This document shows positions 59,476 to 64,000 of a DNA stretch of 64,000 nucleotides, in pieces. Position numbers and translations under genes: made by a program. The notes beneath the pieces are model-generated. The model had not been told where the DNA came from. It worked only from the letters and a program-made list of their open reading frames with translations, and did not search any database. The stretch lies in NCBI GenBank assembly GCA_001972305.1, contig BDDD01000541.1, forward strand, positions 337,784 to 401,783. Reading direction: 5' to 3'. This DNA comes from Cephalotus follicularis (taxonomy: Eukaryota > Streptophyta > Magnoliopsida > Oxalidales > Cephalotaceae). Positions within the stretch are counted from its first letter, which is position 1, and each line of letters starts with the position of its first letter.

Positions 59476-61470
59476 CATGCCTCCTAGAAGAAACAGCAAT
59501 TTCGCGGCCAATGGCAGCCAGGAACCCACTGGAAATCAACCCCCTGCTGCTGATCAGGTCACCATTCCTGAGCAAGCTCCCATTACTGGGGAGCAATTCA
59601 ATCAACTGCTCTAGGAAATGGAACGCCTTACTACTTTGTTGGAAACCAACCTAGCCAACCATAATCAGGTCGGACCGAGCTGACCAATCATTTGAGAACA
59701 ATCTGGTCCAAGAAGACCAGCCCTAAAGATTCAACAGCCCCAAGGGACAAGGCGAAACCCGTCAAGTAGGGCCATGCGCCCCCCAAGACGGTCAGAGGTT
59801 GATACACCTCTGAGGAGGAGACTAGAGATTAATACATCTCTGAGGACTTAGTCCTCAACTGTCAAGGATTATAGCAACAACTCTCGGACAGAGCATCTCG
59901 AGTAGCAACCAATGGAAGTGGATCGCCCGATATATGCCGAGGAGACCCGAGCACGCTCCTACGCTTTGCGTAGAACTGAAACATTGCATAGGAGCAGGTC
60001 AAACCACTCTGTCTGACTAGCAACGGGCACATCCCAAGTTTCTAGCAAGACTAGGAACATTGAGGATATAGAGCAAACCATGAACAGAAGGCTTGTCGAG
60101 ATGGAGAGAAGGGTCGGCGGAGCCAAGCAGGGGAAAGGGTACCTATCCGAGGTACGAAATATCAACTCCACTCCTTTCACACCCGAGATAATGAGAAAGT
60201 GTATCCCATGGGGATTCCGGTTCCTGAGTTTTAAGGAGTATGATGGGTCCACGGACCCAATCCATCACGTGCGCTACTACACACAAGTCATGCTAGTACA
60301 CCAAGCCTCAGACGCGGTCCTTTGCAGAGGATTCCTGGAAACATTGACTGGAGCATCCCAGTCATGGTATTCAACTTTGCCAGTGGATTCGGTGGTGAAT
60401 TTCGAACAGTTTACGGAACTGTTCATTACCAAAATCCTCAACAGCACCACGCAGAGGAGGAATTCAAGGCATTTGATCAACGTGGTGCAAGGGAATGATG
60501 AGTTCCTAAGAGACTACCTCACCAGATTTAAAAAGGAGTCTCTGATAGTGAAAGTTTTGGAACCGTCCTTTGCTCTGGTAGCTCCGAACAGTGGATTGAA
60601 AGAAAATTCACCCTTCACCTTCTCCCTCATGAAGAAGCCAAGTCTGGACATGGCAGACCTGCTGAGAAGAGCAGAGAAGTACGTCAATGCCTATGAGGTA
60701 ATGACCATTAGAAAGCAAAAAACTTCTTGGTCGGGCCATCAGGCGGAGAAAATGGAGCACTCACGAAGTACTCCGGGGAAGAAAGAGAAGAGAAAAGATA
60801 GGTCAGAGCTGCCCAAAGATGACCTGATGCATAAGCTTTCTAGGAAGGAGGAATCCCCAAAAAGAGGGGCACTAATCCCAACTTACAATAATTTTGCCCC
60901 TCTCTTGGAGACGCGCACAAGGATACTGGCAGTGGAGAAGGACAAGGTCTCTATCCAATGGCCGGCACCATTGAGGTCCTTAGCTGAGAAAAGGAACATA
61001 GATAAATATTCTCGATACCATCATGACCATGGACATGATACAGAAGAGTGCCGACACTTAAAGAATCAGATTGAGGACCTGATTCGGAAGGGTCATCCAT
61101 GCAAGTATGTTGACAGGAATGCTCCACAAGAAAGAAGGGAGCGCAATGAACAAGCTCCGCATCAGGAAGAGAAGCAACAGCCTAAGGGTGTGATCCACAC
61201 CATCTCTGAAGGGGTCGCATCTGGTGGCGACCATAGCAGGGCTTGAAAAGCCTATGCTAGACAGACATTTGCTGTGCAACAATACCCGCATAGGAAAAAG
61301 TTAAAGTTAGGTGGAGATAAGGAGGTAATATCCTTCTCTAAGGCGGACTATGAGGGGGTATGTCTCCCTCATGATGATCCAGTTGTGGTGACTCTTCAAG
61401 TGGAATTATTCACTATGAAGAGAACCCTCATTGATAGCGGGAGCTCGGCCGATATCCTATACAAGCATGC
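59476..61470 (+). pseudogene. Tat-type Gypsy gag-protease, interrupted by LTR 7
   Basis: The reading starts at an ATG at 59476 (MPPRRNSNFAANGSQEP), meets an in-frame stop near 59611, and re-emerges in another frame as a 388-codon open stretch, 60080-61246. That stretch has the retrotransposon gag domain (GFRFLSFKEYDGSTDP, FLETLTGASQSWYSTLP, LLRRAEKYVNAYE) and a zinc-knuckle-like HHDHGHDTEEC in which the first Cys is replaced. After one TGA (61244) the frame continues into the protease, with the DSG active site in LIDSGSSADILY. The protein is cut at 61470 by an inserted LTR. Reverse transcriptase and later domains are not in the window. Non-functional. Confidence 0.88.
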
Positions 61471-62009
61471 TGTCATGCCCCGAACCGTGGGAAGGGCCCA
61501 CGACTCGACACGTGGCAATCCGTACATACGTCATCATAATTAAGCATAAAAATTTAAAACTTAAAATAAATCATAACCATAATCTTTTATTTAAGGTGTG
61601 GATATACAGACCCAGTTCGAATCATACACTGCTAAATCAGAATAAAATACATAATTTATTTTCTGCAACTTTGTCCATGGAAGCGTACTGTCGAGGAGGA
61701 ATAACTTACTGCACTCTTTATCCTTTCCGCTGCTGCGATGTGCCTCCACTACCTGTTCCTGTACCTGACCCATTCAAAGGAATGGGTCAGCAACCCTGAG
61801 GGTTGTGTAGGTTACAACATGCACGGGCACATACCAAAGAAACAAACAATAAAGCAGAGGAGAAAATAATAATAAATATGCATGCCTACATGAATGCAGC
61901 TCACAATTCATAACATAGTCGTTAACATCCTTTATTCTCGAACTGCTCTACTCAACCCATACATATCATATACCGAGGAGTCTAGTCCGGTCATCCTACG
62001 GTCTAGTCA

Positions 62010-62250
62010 ATGTACATGGTTCACCTTTAGGCTCACCAGCCCGCGGAATTCTCCTCCAGGTTCACCTGCTGAGAGGAATTCGCCATTTGCTCACCTGCTC
62101 TGCGGTTCACCCTTTGGATCACCAGCTCTGGTGGAATTCACCTTTAGGTTCACCATTGGCGGATTCGCCCGAGGATCACCTGCCTCGCGGTATTCACCCA
62201 GTAGGTTCACCTGCTCGGCAGAATTCTCCTTCATTGGCTCACCTGCCTGG
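62010..62250. repeat. TTCACCTGCT-word array in LTR 7
   Basis: About ten copies of words such as GGTTCACCTGCT and GGAATTCACCTTTAGG alternate over 240 bp at about 20-25-bp intervals. The matching region of LTR 6 (38190-38280, opposite strand) has fewer copies. Non-coding. Confidence 0.7.
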
Positions 62251-62926
62251 GACCATCTTTATAAATTATTTCCTTTTCTTGTATAATTCCCTTTTTATTC
62301 TTTAGGTACATACTGGACATACTTCATTCATTAGTATGTACTAGGCGTTTCAGTGTGCCTGGCGCCTGGACATAAGTAAACGTTCACCAGTGCGCATGCT
62401 AGGCGCACGAGTGCACTCTAGGGATGCATGCATATACCATTACCTTTCCTTGTGAACGCATGCAAGCAATAAATCGTCCTTACGTGACTGCATGCCAGGG
62501 GACACATGTAGCGCTATATAAAAGCATTTCCTCTACCAAAGACGTGGGCATGTTCCCGCGCAGTGGCCTTCTCTCCATGGCACGTACCGGGAATAATAAG
62601 CAGGGAGAAAAAGCGCCTGCATGGAGGAGAAGAGCCAAGGATGGCTCTTTGGGCGCTTGGCAGTAAACCATAACACATGCATGGTAGGGAAAAGCCAGGG
62701 ACAACACCTCTGCGTTAGCAGTGAAGACCATGGGGCATGCAGGGGAGAGAAGAGCCAAAAATGGCTCCTTGGGCATGTAGCTCACGGGCGTCTTCACCTC
62801 AAGCGTATCAGACCCCAGGTATCATCTCCTCAGTACCTCTCCACCTCTGGCATTCGACCACGGCGCCTCTGTCATGGTACCACGGCACTGTCTCCCCTGG
62901 CGTTCATCAATGGCATCTCGGCTCGT

Positions 62927-63146
62927 CACCCCCGGTAGCTCATGCATTCCTCCCTGGCAGATCGACACGTCACCCCCGGCAGTTCGTGCGCTCAGCCCTG
63001 GAAGCTCGACACGTCACCCCCGGCAGTTCGTGCACTCAGCCCTGGCAGCTCGGCACGTCACCCCCGGTAGTTCGTGCGCTCAGCCCTGGTAGCTCGGCAT
63101 GTCACCCCCGGTAGTTCGTGCGCTCAGCCCTGTCATGGGTACGCGG
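62927..63146. repeat. 44-bp tandem repeat, five copies, in LTR 7
   Basis: Units beginning CACCCCCGG start at 62927, 62971, 63015, 63059 and 63103, exactly 44 bp apart, with the pattern CACCCCCGGYAGTTCGTGCG, then CTCAGCCCTGG and AGCTCGGCACGT. The units are slightly diverged, the first most. Because 44 is not a multiple of three, the long open frames across it do not show a protein repeat. Confidence 0.9.
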
Positions 63147-64000
63147 GCGTTATTTAGCGTGCCTAGACACACGCACGGGATACACCGGAGACGGGAGGAA
63201 GTTCGGTGCTTGCCGGCGAGGAGCTTGGGCGCCCTGCCATGCTCGGACGCATGGCCAGGGAGGCTCAACTCTAGCTCGGCATGAACATCCATGGCGTCCC
63301 CCCTACGGCATACACTGTTTTTACAGTAGAAATGCATTGACGAAGAGAAAAGCAACCACGTGTTATGCGTAATGCTAAAAAAAACACGCATGATCGGGGA
63401 CACATCTATGCATATATATATACACACACTTAACATATTTAATATAATTCCAAACAATCAAACAGGACACAGAACAAGCAAGCAGGCAACATACAATAAA
63501 ACATACAGAGAAGCACACACACAACATGCTGGTAGGCACTCGAATATGGAGCAACCTACCTGGAGTAAGGTTGAAAACGGAGATGCTTTCTCCTCTCATC
63601 ATAAATTCTGGCTTTCCTTAAGGCTGGGGACTGCTACACTTCTTGCCAATTCCTTCCTTGCACATCCTTGCTCCCAGAGAGTGGATATTTATACAAGAGG
63701 AGGTGCCGGGGACATGGGCCACCTTGCACAGCACTTCTCTTGTCTCCTTCCTTCCACTCTCTAATTCTCCCGATTTTTCTGGAACGAAACGTGAAGAGAA
63801 TGGCTAAAGTGTAGCTCCCATATCTCTTTTACATTTTATAGTCATAAAGGAATAATCTAGAATTGTGTGGGCAATTCTTACGAGTGGAGGACCAACATTT
63901 GGCTTGGGTCAGCCTCCCCCATTTGGGCCAAGTTAAACTTTCTACAGTAAAGCCCAAAAATCTAATTATACCAATAAATACAGCCCATGGAGAATAACAT

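Larger units (their letters stand above)
61471..64000 (-). mobile_element. LTR 7 (Gypsy-type), right end beyond the window
   Basis: It starts TGTCATGCCCCGAACC inside the Gypsy protease codons; the preceding bases CATGC (61466-61470) are the expected target duplication. The sequence is the reverse complement family of LTR 6: GGTTCACCTGCT words and GAGGAGTCTAGTCCGG (near 61976) match 38200-38320 on the opposite strand. Promoter-like sequence near the right side also parallels LTR 6. Whether it is a solo LTR or the start of a full element cannot be told. Open frames inside are not supported as genes. Confidence 0.8.

Noticed and set aside
62927..63146. CRISPR-like regular repeats
   Set aside because: The units are contiguous 44-bp tandem copies with no unique spacers, inside a plant LTR. 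This is not a CRISPR array.

Overview
The window looks like nuclear DNA of a dicotyledonous plant. It is AT-rich, its genes have GT-AG introns, and it holds plant-specific families (a CIPK kinase, plantacyanin-like phytocyanins, a WBC-type ABCG transporter). It is packed with plant LTR retrotransposons, including a Cassandra element with a 5S-rRNA-derived LTR. The species cannot be named from the sequence alone.

Layout: 1-1560 holds the last exons of a CIPK gene (+). At 2644-3397 is a Cassandra TRIM. From 5.6 to 41 kb runs a dispersed cluster of four plantacyanin-like genes, each with two coding exons: P1 5752-6269 (+), P2 16784-18069 (+), P3 33330-34174 (+) and P4 40409-40918 (-). Between them lie five solo LTRs with both ends visible (9444-11852, 11863-14540, 24490-26691, 29226-29539, 30373-32975), a full-length Copia element (Copia-1, 19019-28045), an LTR-derived block flanked by unusually long 72-bp repeats (36078-38949) and one end of a CACTA transposon (to 39722). 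At 42788-45080 (-) are six well-formed 3' exons of an ABCG half-transporter. Its upstream, Walker A-bearing exons are not visible. From 45.3 to 58.8 kb, directly upstream of that gene, is a nest of three Copia elements: Copia-3, with Copia-2 inside its left LTR and Copia-4 inside its coding region. From 58.9 to 61.47 kb is the 5' part of a Tat-type Gypsy element (+), broken at its protease by another LTR that runs off the window end.

The host genes appear independent of one another. The four plantacyanin-like proteins keep the signal peptide, the beta-sandwich signature and the disulfide cysteines, but all have lost three or four of the copper ligands of classical plantacyanin. P1 and P4 form one pair and P2 and P3 another, judged by protein sequence, intron length and promoter structure.

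The most unusual signals are: (i) the copper-ligand-free phytocyanin cluster with a shared promoter box; (ii) arrays of short palindromic words centred on GTCGAC in two Gypsy-type LTRs and, apparently independently, in the leader of a Copia element; (iii) two solo LTRs inserted at directly adjacent 5-bp sites; (iv) a solo LTR in the P3 promoter with a matching empty site at P2; (v) an ABCG gene cut off or stretched by a retrotransposon nest. I saw no sign of a gene system of bacterial defence type.
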